A stretch of 64,000 nucleotides of DNA from NCBI RefSeq assembly GCF_040954835.1, contig NC_090697.1, positions 43,150,788 through 43,214,787 of the forward strand. The letters are read 5' to 3'. Shown in pieces: positions 47,725-60,000 of this stretch. Position numbers and translations under genes: made by a program. The DNA is from Lepisosteus oculatus (Eukaryota; Chordata; Actinopteri; Semionotiformes; Lepisosteidae). The stretch's first letter is position 1. Every line of letters starts with the position of its first letter. The notes under the pieces are model-generated. The model was not told the origin of the DNA. It did no database searches and was given only the letters and a program-made list of their open reading frames with translations.

Positions 47725-47906
47725 CACCAAGATGGCGCTGATATTCCTTCAGATACGTGACGAAACGCTCCTTTTTTTTAGAACCTCTATGGTGTTCAGC
47801 GCTTCACGCCGGAAAAGCGCGCAGGAACGTGAATACCACAAGAGAGCGTGGAATTATGGGCGTTTAACTTTTTGTGTTATTGAGGTAGTGTCATGGGCTG
47901 AGGATA
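47725..47906 (+). promoter_or_regulatory. rnf8: RNF8 promoter / 5' UTR
   Basis: CpG-richer than its surroundings. Contains aagatggcgc at 47729-47738, matching the YY1 core AAGATGGCGGC, which in TATA-less promoters often lies just after the start site. A minimal upstream frame ATG-GGC-TGA (47893-47901) precedes the RNF8 start by five bases. Confidence 0.5.
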
Positions 47907-48032
47907 ATGGCAGAGGAAGCAGAGTCTGGAGCGGTTTCAGGCGAGGAAGACGATGCCGCGAAAGATGAAATTTGGTGCCTGAGAAGAGTCGGAAAAAGGG
48001 CTGAGTGGCTCCGTCTGCCCGAGAAAGAAGAG
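47907..48032 (+). CDS. rnf8: RNF8 exon 1
   Basis: Encodes an acidic start then IWCLRRVGKRAEWLRLPEKEE. The end is placed where human RNF8 breaks (before VT.GR), giving donor GAG/gtcttg, which is weak after the first two bases. Confidence 0.85.
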
Positions 48033-51000
48033 GTCTTGTTCTCTTACCTCTCATTTACTCTTTCAGTACTAAACACCCCTCCCCCTTCACACTTTTAGCT
48101 AAGTGGCGTACCTGCAAAAATGTCTTAATTGTATTTTGAGTCGTAAAAAGTTGCAAATATGATCCTAATCACCGGAGCTGCGTGCTTCTGTTTTCAAGTC
48201 TTTTACTTTTTAATACATCTCATGTGTGTTTTGTGCCGAATGACGATGATTGCGGAGGGATGGGGTTACATGGGATCGCAATAGAAGGTGTTTTTTTAGT
48301 TATGCAATAATATTTTTTTCAGAAGCATATCCATGTTTGTATTCTGGGGTGTTTATCACTGCAGAACGGAACTCGTCACCTGAAAGTGATGAAAATGTGG
48401 AATTGGTGAAGTCCCCTAACTCCTGTTTCCCCGGTTTACACATCTACCTGGATCCGAGTGTAATTGAAACACTAGCGACTATTCCTTGCACATACATTTA
48501 CATGTTTAAAAATACAAACAGATAAATAATTTGTTTATTTTGTTATACCTATCTGAAAGCCCACCCTCTTCATCGTTTAAAGGATCAAAATAACATTTGT
48601 CTTCGTTAATCGCCTGCATACTATTGGTACAATTTTAAAAAGCACGTTGCAATAATCGGATTTAGATGATTTAAGCTTTCAAACAAAAATAAACTCCCTT
48701 CAAGTGGCGCATGTATTTTGCAACTGCACTAGTAAAGAAATCTTATCTGAAGTTCCTCAGTGCTTGTCAAGTTGTAAAGTCAAGCTACATTTTAAAGTTC
48801 AGGAGAACAGTAGTAATTCTTTGCCTAGAAGCCCTCAGTAGTAAACCTTGATTTTTAATAATGCCTCTTCTTGTCTTAGGTGACACTTGGGCGAAGCTTT
48901 GATGTCACTTATCAAACCCTGTCAAGGAGCTGTCCTTTAATGATTTCCAGAAACCACTGCAAATTCAAACAAAATGAAGAGGGACATTGGACAGTGACAG
49001 ATAATAAGGTAGAGCCTTTATTTCAGTTTCATACTATGTTGGGTATTATTTGCATAGGTTTTGGATTTTGTGTTTCAATTTCTGGTAGACTGCTAATGGT
49101 CCCATAGTTGTTATTCTGCCTGAAGACACTGTGAATGTTGGCCGAACATTCCTGAGATGTGGTTTGTGAATAGATAAGATAACAGATAAGATCACTTTAT
49201 TGGCTATATACAGTTTCTTGTAATAGGAATTTGTCTTTTTGCATACCCCAACTTGCTCTCCATCAGACACACAGACAGGGAAAGAGGCTTGGGGTCAGAG
49301 CCCGGGGTCAGACATTTATACGGCACTCCTGGAGCAGTTGGGGTTAAAGGCCTTGCTCAGGGGCCCAATGGAGACGGATTCCTCTGCCGGCCACGGGATA
49401 CGAACCGGCAACCTTCCAGCCACAGGCACAGATCCTTAACCACAAGGCCACTGCCCCGCCACACTAAAAATAATATTTAGTTATAGTTGACCTATAACTA
49501 AATATTAGTATGGGTTGGTTTTGCTGCATATGTAATATGATCTCTAGTATTATGAAATGCAGTTTGTACGTGCATTTATGAATTAATAAGAACATTAATA
49601 AAATGATGTACATGTTCAGTATTTAATCAGGTTATTGTTCTGCAAATTGTAGAATTGTAGAAAAATCTTAGAGGTGTTTCCTTGCATAGCAAGTGACCTA
49701 AAGCTAGCGCTGGATTCCATAAACCCTCCTGTAGCATTTTTTCAGATAGGTACAGATATGTTATGAAAAAGACCAAATGAAAAAAATGTTGTCATATACA
49801 CACTTTACAGTGATAAATCGTAATGCTCTGAAGTATTGTTTTCATAAATCACTGGACATCATAGAGTTTGTCGCATCAGGCATCGCAAGATAAGTATGAG
49901 CCTTGTTTTAGACTAATATTCCACTTGTGAATTGAATTCACAAAAAAAGATGAAGTCCCCACTGTGCAGAGGAGTAGACCAGTTTCTGAAATAGACTCCC
50001 CCTTTCAACACTGCCTCCTTTCCTAAGCATTAAATTCAGGGTAAAAATGGTTCTTAGAGATTAACAGTTTAAAATGTTCATATAACTTATTGAAACTTAA
50101 ATCAAGTGATCTAAAATCTGCTAACCCTTACATTAACCGTTAATAAACAGTTACTATAAATGCCTAGTTAAATACAGTAGTCTAGTCGAGACGCAAAAAT
50201 AACATTTATATAAAGCCTTGATCATTTTAAAACCATTTAAAAAGAGATTTTATTTTCTTGAATGCGATTAATGACGATGTGTTTCTGTTGCCTTACAATA
50301 TGAATAATTTGTTCACCGATCTGAATCCAAGACAGAAACAAAATTATCCATATAATCCAAGCTGTAGAATTTTGAAATACAGAATATTTCTACATATTAA
50401 TATATACCTAAATATATCTACAAAAATACCTGCTGTATATTTCTGTTAGGATCAAATTGCAGTGTTTTTTTTTTGTTCCTGTAGACGCCATTAAGAATAT
50501 AATAAAGCAATTAATGTAATATGTATCGAAATGTTAGAAGAGGTTACAGACAAGAGGAGGCCATTTGGCGCCTCTAGCAAAATTGGTGTTAATGTGACAG
50601 AACGGACAGCAACACATTTGTGTAAAGAAAGAAGCAAATGCTTGGAGACGTATATCTCTTTGAAGCTTGATGGATTGATCAAGTTCTCCAATTTTTAGTC
50701 GGATACTGACAATTCTATTCATCAACAGCAACAGTTATTGTTTGTGACCATCGCCATCAGCAAGAGGTAGACTGGAAGCTGGACAAACCCCATGAAACAC
50801 GTAGACCCAGCCAACACTACAGCTACAGCTTATGCCTCAGTCATTCTTCGCATGTTCACTGCTGATGGACTAAACCCGATACGTAAAGCTTAACAGATGT
50901 ATAGGCTACCGTAATCGAAGATTTAGAGAAGGTTTCTGCATTGTGTATGAAGTAGATATAAAATGCAGACAGGTTTACTAGTACACAGATGCACTATTCT

Positions 51001-54000
51001 AGTTCCGGATGGGCATTTCTTGGGTTTCGTGCTTATAGGCACTTCCCAGGGATCTAATCAAATGTGCAGACTAAGAAATGAACTCAGGTGCAGTGCAACT
51101 AGGCAACAACTCTCAGGCAGTGGCACATGTTTACACGGAAATAGCAATGGCTCATATTCCACACACAGCCAGGCATCAGACTAACACATCACAGAAAAGA
51201 AGTTGGTGCCTAACAGCACCCAGCAGCCATGTCATCGTGCAACTTCCAACCAGCAACCCACTGAAGCTCAGTGGGTGTCAGCCTGGTCAGTACCTGGATG
51301 GGAGACCTCCTGGGAAAAACTAAGGTTGCTGCTGGAAGAGGTGTTAGTGGGGCCAGGAGGGGGCGCTCACCCTGCGGTCTATGTGGGTCCTAATGCCCCA
51401 GTATAGTGACGGGGACACTATACTGTAAACAGGTGCAGTCCTTCGGATGAGAAGGAAAACTGAAGTCCTGATTCTCTTTGGTCATTAAAAATCCCAGGGT
51501 GTTTCTTGAAGAGAGTAGGGGTGTTACCCTGGTGTCCTGGCCATATTTCCCATTGGCCCTTACCAATCATGGTCTCCTGACAATCCAAATCTAGGAATTG
51601 GCTTCTTTACTCTGCTCTCCTTCCCACTGACAGCTGATGTGTAGTGAGCGTTTACAGACAGGTTATATTTTTGTGTGTGACCACCCCTGTAGCAAGGACA
51701 ATATTGCAGGAAAAGTTGTCAATCAACTTATTCCTTCTGACCATGACTTCATTGTGTACAGGCCAGGGACTATGAACCGAGCCACTAGATGTCAGGCAAG
51801 ACCACCTTCACCAAAGAATCTGTGAGGATGCTTATATTCTTAGAAGAATCCTGAAGTAAATGTCACTGAAAATGAAAATAAAAGTGAGATATACATGTGT
51901 TTACTCTTTATTTTGTAAAAGAAGTGTAGAAATGTTTCAGGACATGTTGAAATGTGAGTTATAATGATAAATGGGTGAGACACAGGGAAAAACATTGCAG
52001 TGTATTTTGAGCCTGCTTTTTGAAAAGCATGCTATGTGGTAGGACCCGAAAAAAAGTAGATATAGGGGTGATTTTTAACTAAATGGGGTTTATTGCCTGA
52101 CACAGATTCTATATTTGTATTGCTGTCATCAAAAAATGTAATAATTCTGGGAGAGTGCTTCTCACATTGGAAGCAATTGAAGAAAACAGTTAATGAGAAA
52201 TAATAAGTCTAAAAAAATGTGCATGAAACAGGCAGGGATTTTACCAAAAGTTGTGATGTATGCAAATCATCGCAGTGTGAAAGGAAGGTCATGTTTTATT
52301 TATATTTTTGAAGTATGTGCATTTTTTGTGTGGTAACGTCTTTTCTTTTAAATGAAGTTGCATGGTTTCAGAAGCTTGACAAAAAAAGATTTAAAGTAGC
52401 CTTGCCACAGTTTGCTCCCAGCCACACTGATCTGGTAAAAGCTGTGATTCAGCCCCATTTCGAGGATGTACTAGTTCAAGAGTGACATGACGTTCTCAGT
52501 TTGCAGCATTCTCAGTTCCAGCATAACCTGAAAGTTTTACTTAACGCCAGTTCTGAAATGAGTTCAAGGCATTTTGTTGCATCAAATTGCTCGTGAAGGT
52601 TGCATGAGCAGTGCAGCGACAGTGGTCCATTCACCTTATTCTTTACACTTAGAGCCATCTGTAAAGAGTATTGAGTAATACCTCAAATTTAAATGTGTTC
52701 TGCATCTGGCTCTGACGGCTCTGCATCTTTTCACATAGTTTTGGAACAACAGGATTATGCTCTGCAGATTAATTGAAGTCTTTTGATTTTATAATAACAA
52801 AGGTTTCTGGCCAGTACACAATTAGAGCTAATGTGCTCGTAGGAAGCAGTTTGTCCTCCTGAGCATCAGATTCAAAAAGACTGATATGAAATCTGCAGTT
52901 GAAATTGATTTTCTCTCATTCGGCTGGACTTTGTGTGATCCTTTAATTCTCTCCCACCCTAGAGCTTGAATGGCGTGTGGGTGAATGGTCTGCGTATCAC
53001 TCCCGAGAGGACGCACACGCTGCACGTGGGGGACACCATTCAGCTGGGAGTGCCCCTGGGTGGTAAGGAAGTGGAGTTCGAGTACGTTCTGGTGCGGGAC
53101 TGCTTGAAGAGCGTCAAGCCTTTCTTGTTAAAGGAGCCGGTCGAGGAGGAAGCAGCGGGCTCCAGACTGAAAAGGACCAAGAGGAAATACAGCGGGGGGG
53201 AACTGGACCCCGGGAATACCTCCGACGCCAAAGCCAAACTGTCTCGCTGGTCCCATGCGGAGCCACAACCCCAGGGCAGCTCATGTGCTGCAGTTCAGCA
53301 GCCGCCGGTACAGAACATCCAGACCGCGGAGCCGGCTGGACCCAGTAGGACCCCCCCGAGCTCCCCCGCGGCCGCCGGCGGGTCAGAGAAGCCGCAGAAG
53401 AACACCCACTGCAGCTCGGAGCTGGCCTGCTTCCAGAGGTACATCAGGAAGATGCGGGTGCTGAAGAAAAAGGTCCAGGAGACGGAGCGGCGCGCCGCGA
53501 GCCTGCAGGCCCAGCCGGCGCCCCCTAGCGAGGAGCTGGAGCAGCTGCAGGGCCGCCTGGAGGTGCTGAAGGAGCAGCTGCATAGCGAGCAGCAGCAGCA
53601 GCTGCGCCGGGTGGAGCAGCTGGAGAAGACCTTCTGCGAGGAGGAGAGGCGGCTGGAAGTAAGAGCGGATGGGCTAGAGGTGGTGGGGTCGGGCCAGGCT
53701 GTGCTGAGGACTGCTCCTCCGACATTCAAACCGTTTTAATATTCTCACCTCCTCCACAGCCGTATTTTTCAAACGTGCAGCGTGGTTTCCAAAACCCAGA
53801 TCATCAAAATTAATTTTCCGTGACACACGTGCTGTTCCTGGTCAATGTACATCAGCCTTTAAAGAGCCAGAGGCATTCTTGAACTCTTTAAAAGGTTTTG
53901 CATATTTTCTCTTTTCCAATCAGACTTTTTCCAGCATTACGGAAAAGGGGCACCCCGGAAATTAATCTTGAAGGGTCTGGTTTTGGGAGAGGTGAAATAC

Positions 54001-57000
54001 ACGGGAACATTTTGAGTGGTCTGTATTTTCTGGAGAGTGGTGAAAGGTAAAGGCACCAGTGATGTTTGAAGCAGGTGGAACTCAGGTTTTATTGTCACCT
54101 TGCAGTTAACCTTATTTGTGAACTCTCTCCAAGAATAGGTTCAACGGTAGCTGTGACATTTGTTTCTTGGTGCAAATATAGTGCTTAGAGCCCATATCAT
54201 CTGTAACGAATCCCAGATTACAGTTCAGGTGTATGTTCGAAGACTGCTGATTTGGGCCCATAACTCCTTGTTTTGTCCCACATACCTGGGCCAAATTACA
54301 GACCTGTTAGTTGATATTGATTTTCTGGTGGGTGGAAGGAAGGGTTTGCTATCAAACAAAACCATGGCCTTCAACACAGGGTGTGTAATTTGTGATTTGG
54401 TCAGAACTGTCATTTAATCTGGCCCATGGATGCCTCAGTGTGTTTTTTAATGCAAAATATGTCTTAAGAAGTGCAAAACTAATTAAACAATGTATAGTTG
54501 ATGCATAGTTGTTCTCAATTTGGGAGGGAGGGCAGAATATAGTTGTCAGTTTTCTTGAATATAAATGGTGTATGATGATGCCATTGTCTAGTGTGTCAAG
54601 TTAAAAATATTTTTTATATGTATCTTTCTGCTTGAAGATCTTTTAAGCACTAATGATTACTTTTTTTAGGATGAAAAGAAACAACAAGAAGAAGAGAGCT
54701 TGAACAAGAAATTGGACGATGCTTTGCAAAAGGTAAAACAGAGAACAGAGCTCATGAGCCCATAAATTATCTAAATACACGTAAAATAGCTGCTGAAAAA
54801 AAGAATGGGTTTAATTTAGAGCTTCCAGTGTAGCCACCTGTTCTTTGTTACACTGACAGCGGTGACCAGGGTTAGAAACAGCTTGAAATAGGACATTTGC
54901 AAATCATTCAGGATGGTTTGGGATAAATGATTGCAACAGAAAATCGATGTAATAGTGTTTATTACAGTATGATTTTTTTTTCTTTTTATGCTTACAGAAC
55001 TGCTTCATTTAACCAAGTAAACTATAGAACAAGAGCAGTTTGGGTTCCTCACATCATCTAATGATTTTGCTAAACATCCTTTCATTCTTTATGTACGTCT
55101 GTTAACAACAGACAAGAAACAGCAGACAACTTCGGGGTTGTTCATATATCTGCTGGTTTGTAAACATTTGGTTGATCTAATCCAGTCATTTCTTGAAAAA
55201 CTAATGGTATCATCCTCATTAAGAGATGGGTAGCTTGATCCAGACTTCAACAATTCAGTGCAAAAAACGTTTGTGTGCATCCTGTTCTTTGTTATAAATA
55301 TTTAGTCTTTAATGCTTCTTTTTATTTTTTGGATTGAGTGCATCAGGGCTCCTCAAAGACTAATAAAGTTCATTTTCTTTAACCTGTAAAAGTATGATGT
55401 GATACTGGTGTATTGTATAATTTTAGTATAGCATCGCTTGATATTAATTTTATGCTCTTAACTATTGTAATGTTCTTTTTCCCTTTTTATTGCTTCACTA
55501 CATTGTCTAAAAGATGTACATGAGCTCTTCATGTTCAAACCATTTCTCTCTGGCAATCTGGAGTAGTTTGTGCACTCCTTTTTTAAATAGATACTCAGCA
55601 TTTTTTTGAGTTGTACTTTTGGAGAAACACTTTTATCGTTTGGTTAGGATGTAGGCCTGTTTATAAAAACGTATTCAAATATCTGAATATGTGTCTCATC
55701 ACTAAGTGAATCACTTTTCATTTCTGTTTCTCATTACTGTAATCAACACTGATGTTTTTACTGAACTAGATAAGTTTTATATATATTGAAATCTAGCCAT
55801 TATGAAGTTAGTATTTTTGCTGTATCCACTCTTAAGTGTGGGAACAGCTGTTACTGCTGTTATGTTCATAGTTTTCTGTCTATATGCCCCTGCAGCTGCC
55901 TCTTCCTTCATTTGAGGGCTTTGGCTGTTTTGTGCTAGTGACCAGGCTCTCTCTTCTCAGCCACACTGGTTAAAGCCTAAGCAGACTCATTCCTGCCATT
56001 CCTGGTCTCTGACAGTCTCTCAGTCTGTGTTTTCATTTCGGTAGCATCGACAGGTGATAGAAGAACTGAGACGTTCCCGCAAAGACTTTGAAGAAATCAT
56101 CCAAGCTAAAGACAAGGAATTGGAAGAGACCAAGGTAGACAAAGCATGTAATTGCCAATAGCTGCATGATCTTTGTGGGATTAGAAGTTCTGAGAATTGC
56201 TTTGAATGGTTACCATTCACACAGGTGGACCTGTTGTTTGACTTCCTTGGCTGTTTTGCTGATTTTGTGATTTTCCCAGACAACCATGTTTTATTCCATG
56301 ATTAAATATATAGTTCAGGGTAAAAGTATAGGTATAGGCATCCCTGGTCAAATTTGTTTCAGTGAATCTCTAAGGGAAAAGAAGTTGACACATCCTCTGC
56401 ATGGTACAAACTTAAACATGTGATCTTTTGCAAATTTCAATGGACAGTTAGTATTTACAGTTTTGTAGAATTTCAAAATACTTAAACAGTGAATATGGCA
56501 CATGCAATAGTACTTAGTAACACCTCCTTTCACAGCCTTAAAATTTTTCCTGTAGTCAGCTAAGAGTCTTTCTGTTCTTGCTTTTAGAATTTTTTTCCCA
56601 ATCTTCCTTGTAGAACTCTTACATGCACTGCTTATGTGTGATCTGGAGACTGTGAAGGCCTTTCCAAACCTTTAATCTTTCATTCCTGTATGTATTTCAT
56701 CATTGATTTTGGGGGTATATTTCACTTGCAAAAATATCCAACCTCTTTTCATTTTTAATTTATAAGATAAGATCACTTTATTAGCCATATACAATTTCTT
56801 GCATTAGCAATTTGTCTTTTCACATACCCCAGCTTGCTTTCCATGAGACACAGACAGGGAGAGAAGCTTGGGGTCAGAGCGCAAGGTCAGCCATTGTACA
56901 GTGCCCCTGAAGCAGTTGGGGTCAAGGACCTTGCTCAGGGGCCAAATGGAGTAGGATTTCTCTGCCGGTCGTGGGATACGAACCGGCAACCTTCCAGCCA

Positions 57001-60000
57001 CAGGCGCTGATCCTTAGCCACAGTGCCACCGCTCTGCCCTAGAATTGCTTCACTGACTCTGGTACATTAGCTTGTAGGATTTGTTGTTAATTAGTTGAAT
57101 CCATTCTTAAACAATATTTCCTGTGCCACTGGCTGTTGCTCAACCCCAAAGCATAATGTTATCCACCCCCATGCTTAACACCTTGACAAATCTGTTGTTT
57201 CCTTCAAAGGCTTCACCCTTTTTTCATTAGTCCACAGCACCTTCTTCCAAAAAGTTTCTGACTTACCAAGGTTTTGTTTTGCATAGTTTAAACATTGACT
57301 TATGTGATGAGGATGTTTTATTCTGACAACTCTTCCATGCAGATCTTTTTTTTTTCCTGTAAGCAATGCTGTACTGTGGACCTGTGGTCAACTACTCCAG
57401 AGTCAGCTCAACCTTTCTGCAGGTCCTTTGCAGTGATCTGTGGGTATTGCTTTGCAGATCTGACCAGTTCATATCTGAGATTGCACTGGGACTTTCAGAT
57501 CTTTACTTGATTTCAACAGTTCCCTGTAAAACTTCCATTTCTTAATGATGGTTCTGACAGTTGAAATTCCAAGGTTGAAGAGTTTAGAGACCTTTTTATG
57601 GCCTTTCTCTGCTTTGTAAGAATGAATAACCTTTGTTTTCAAGTCCTCAGGCAGCTGCTTAGAAGAGGTTAGTATTTGAGATAGAGTTTTTGTTCAACTC
57701 TGGAATAGTCTTCACCTGACTTAATTTAAGGCCCAACAAACCCATCACGTGTTGGGGCCTTAGAAAAATGCAAATTCAGAAAGTAGTAAGGACACAGCTA
57801 GAGGCTGTCTAAACTATTGCACATGACACATTCACTTATGCAGCACTTTATTTTTATTTTATTATTTTATTATTTTATTTTTATCTTTTAAAATCAGCAA
57901 ATAGTAATTTTGCATTTTAATTTGCAGAAAGATTTGGAGTTTAACTTTGTACCATACAGAGTTGTCACCTTCTGTTCACTTAGAGATTTATTAGAATAAC
58001 AATGTAGCCAGGGGTGCCACAACTGTATGTTCTGTCTTGGTCTTTGTTTTGACTTTTATGGTAACACAAGTTACTTTAGGCCAAGGCTTCACTTGCATTC
58101 TAAAAAGTCCCTTGAGAATGATTTGTATTTAGAGCATGATTTTGCTGTGCTTTCCAGAAGGACCCGTCCATAAATAAACTCACTTCAAAATGTCACTGAA
58201 CTGTGCTGTGACTTTTTGCACAGAACAATACTTTCTGGGAAACGGAATTCTTTAAATATCCAAATTTAAAATGAGAACAAATACTTATTCAAACGCAGAG
58301 GCTTCACATTTTCTTGCTAAGCAGCAGAAAAGGGAACCGGTGTTCCTCTTGCTTTTTTAAACATTTCCCCGTTATGAAGCCCATTAAGTGGGAAGTAAAA
58401 TCAAAGAGGAACTTGATTAATACGTTTCAGTCCTAAAAGAGAAGCTCAACTAAAGAGTATTTAGTTAGACAGTTGTTCAAAGTTCCTAAATTAAAGTAAG
58501 CTTTATTGAAACAGAGGGCGTTCATGAACATGTAATATTGTGAAAAATGATAGTTTGTATTGACAGGAAAGTTGGCATTTATTTTTCTGGTAAATATGTG
58601 TTTGTTTTATTATTAATTTAAAAAATGCCATTCTGGGGAAAATTGATTCCTGCAGGAAGCAAAGGAGAAGGCAAGAGCCCAGAAGGAAGAAGTATTGACG
58701 CAGATGGCTGAAGTGCTGGAGAACGAACTGCAGTGTATCATTTGCTCAGAGTATTTTATTGAGGTAAAGGAATTCAGTGGACTCGGGGTAATCATACGTA
58801 GTTGTTACACATAGGGAGATTGTTAAAATGAGCAGTCTGTTTTAGGACTTTCTTGAAAATCCCCATTAGTCATTTTGCATTGAACCCTTGTCTGAAACTT
58901 TGTTACTAGATTTTAAAAATAGCTATCACATCAGCATCTGAACATCAAGACAGGCCAGATGATGCCACGGTTATGATTCACAGTTTCCTCAATAACATTC
59001 CCTCATTGCTGGGAGACATGGCTGGCCGGGGAACTTATGTGGGGTTGCACAGTCCAGCCTGGCTAATGGGAATCTGCTCTGAAGACATGAAGTGTTGTCT
59101 GATAACAGCAACACATCCCACACTACACCACCCTCGTCACAGCAGCTGACCAGGGTGAGGAAGAGCTCCTAGTTCTGTCTGTTTTTAACACTTTTGTGTG
59201 GTGGTATTATTAGGCTTCCAAACTGCAAAAGCCCTTTGTGATACTAAAAACTTTTTTTTTCTTCTCACATTTGAAACTGCTTGTTTTGTTTTAAAAGGCC
59301 AATCAATTTAAACATACATTTACATCCAAGACCATCACACTCCTGGGGCTTCATGTAGTAATTCTGGTATTAAATATGACCAGAGTTTTCAGTGCTTTTG
59401 TATTTTCATTGTCCTTACAAGAATATGTGTTAACATGAGTACGTTATTTTGACTTAAATGACCAAGATCGCCTCGATCACAGAGAAAATGTTTTTGTCCT
59501 GTCCCTGGCGCTGTGCCCCAGGCTGTCACACTGAACTGCGCCCACAGCTTCTGCCTGCACTGCATCATGGATTGGAGGAGGCGCAAGGATGAGTGTCCCA
59601 TCTGCAGGCAAGGGGTCGTCTCTTTGACGCGCTCACTGGTCCTGGACAACTGCATCGATAGGATGGTTGAGAACCTGAGCTCTGAGATGAAGGAGAGGCG
59701 CAAGAGCCTTGTATGTCAGCGTAAAGGTGAGAGGTACGTAAAGGTCACCAGTTTTCTGCGATTTCCAGTAGCAACTGAAATCTGTATGGTGTAGGAGAAA
59801 GGTTTTTACTCGTCTTTCATCTAAGATTTCAGTATATTCTTTGCCAAAAGTGGTGAGAACCTTCAGAGTTGAGAAGGACTTCCTAAGTGTTGGGTATAAT
59901 GGGATTAAAAGGTTTGGATTCAAAATAAAAACATGGGTTTTGGCTTCTGAAGTGTAGTTTTTTAATTTGCTGCATGCCACTTATCAGAGGGGCTTTTTAT

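Noticed and set aside
49370..49462. tRNA gene on minus
   Set aside because: A and B boxes are readable, but the fold is incomplete and the sequence continues into a repeated SINE body.
51240..51310. Functional 5S rRNA gene
   Set aside because: Only the internal promoter half is kept and it is followed by SINE body, so it is a SINE head and not a gene.
52380..52760. Mariner-like transposase remnant
   Set aside because: One short block around 52620-52670 looks like the HSPYSP.LAPSD motif, but the surrounding frames give no support.
53295..53729. 144-codon minus-strand open frame across RNF8 exon 3
   Set aside because: Ser/Cys-rich artefact opposite a Glu/Gln-rich coiled coil; no homology recognised.
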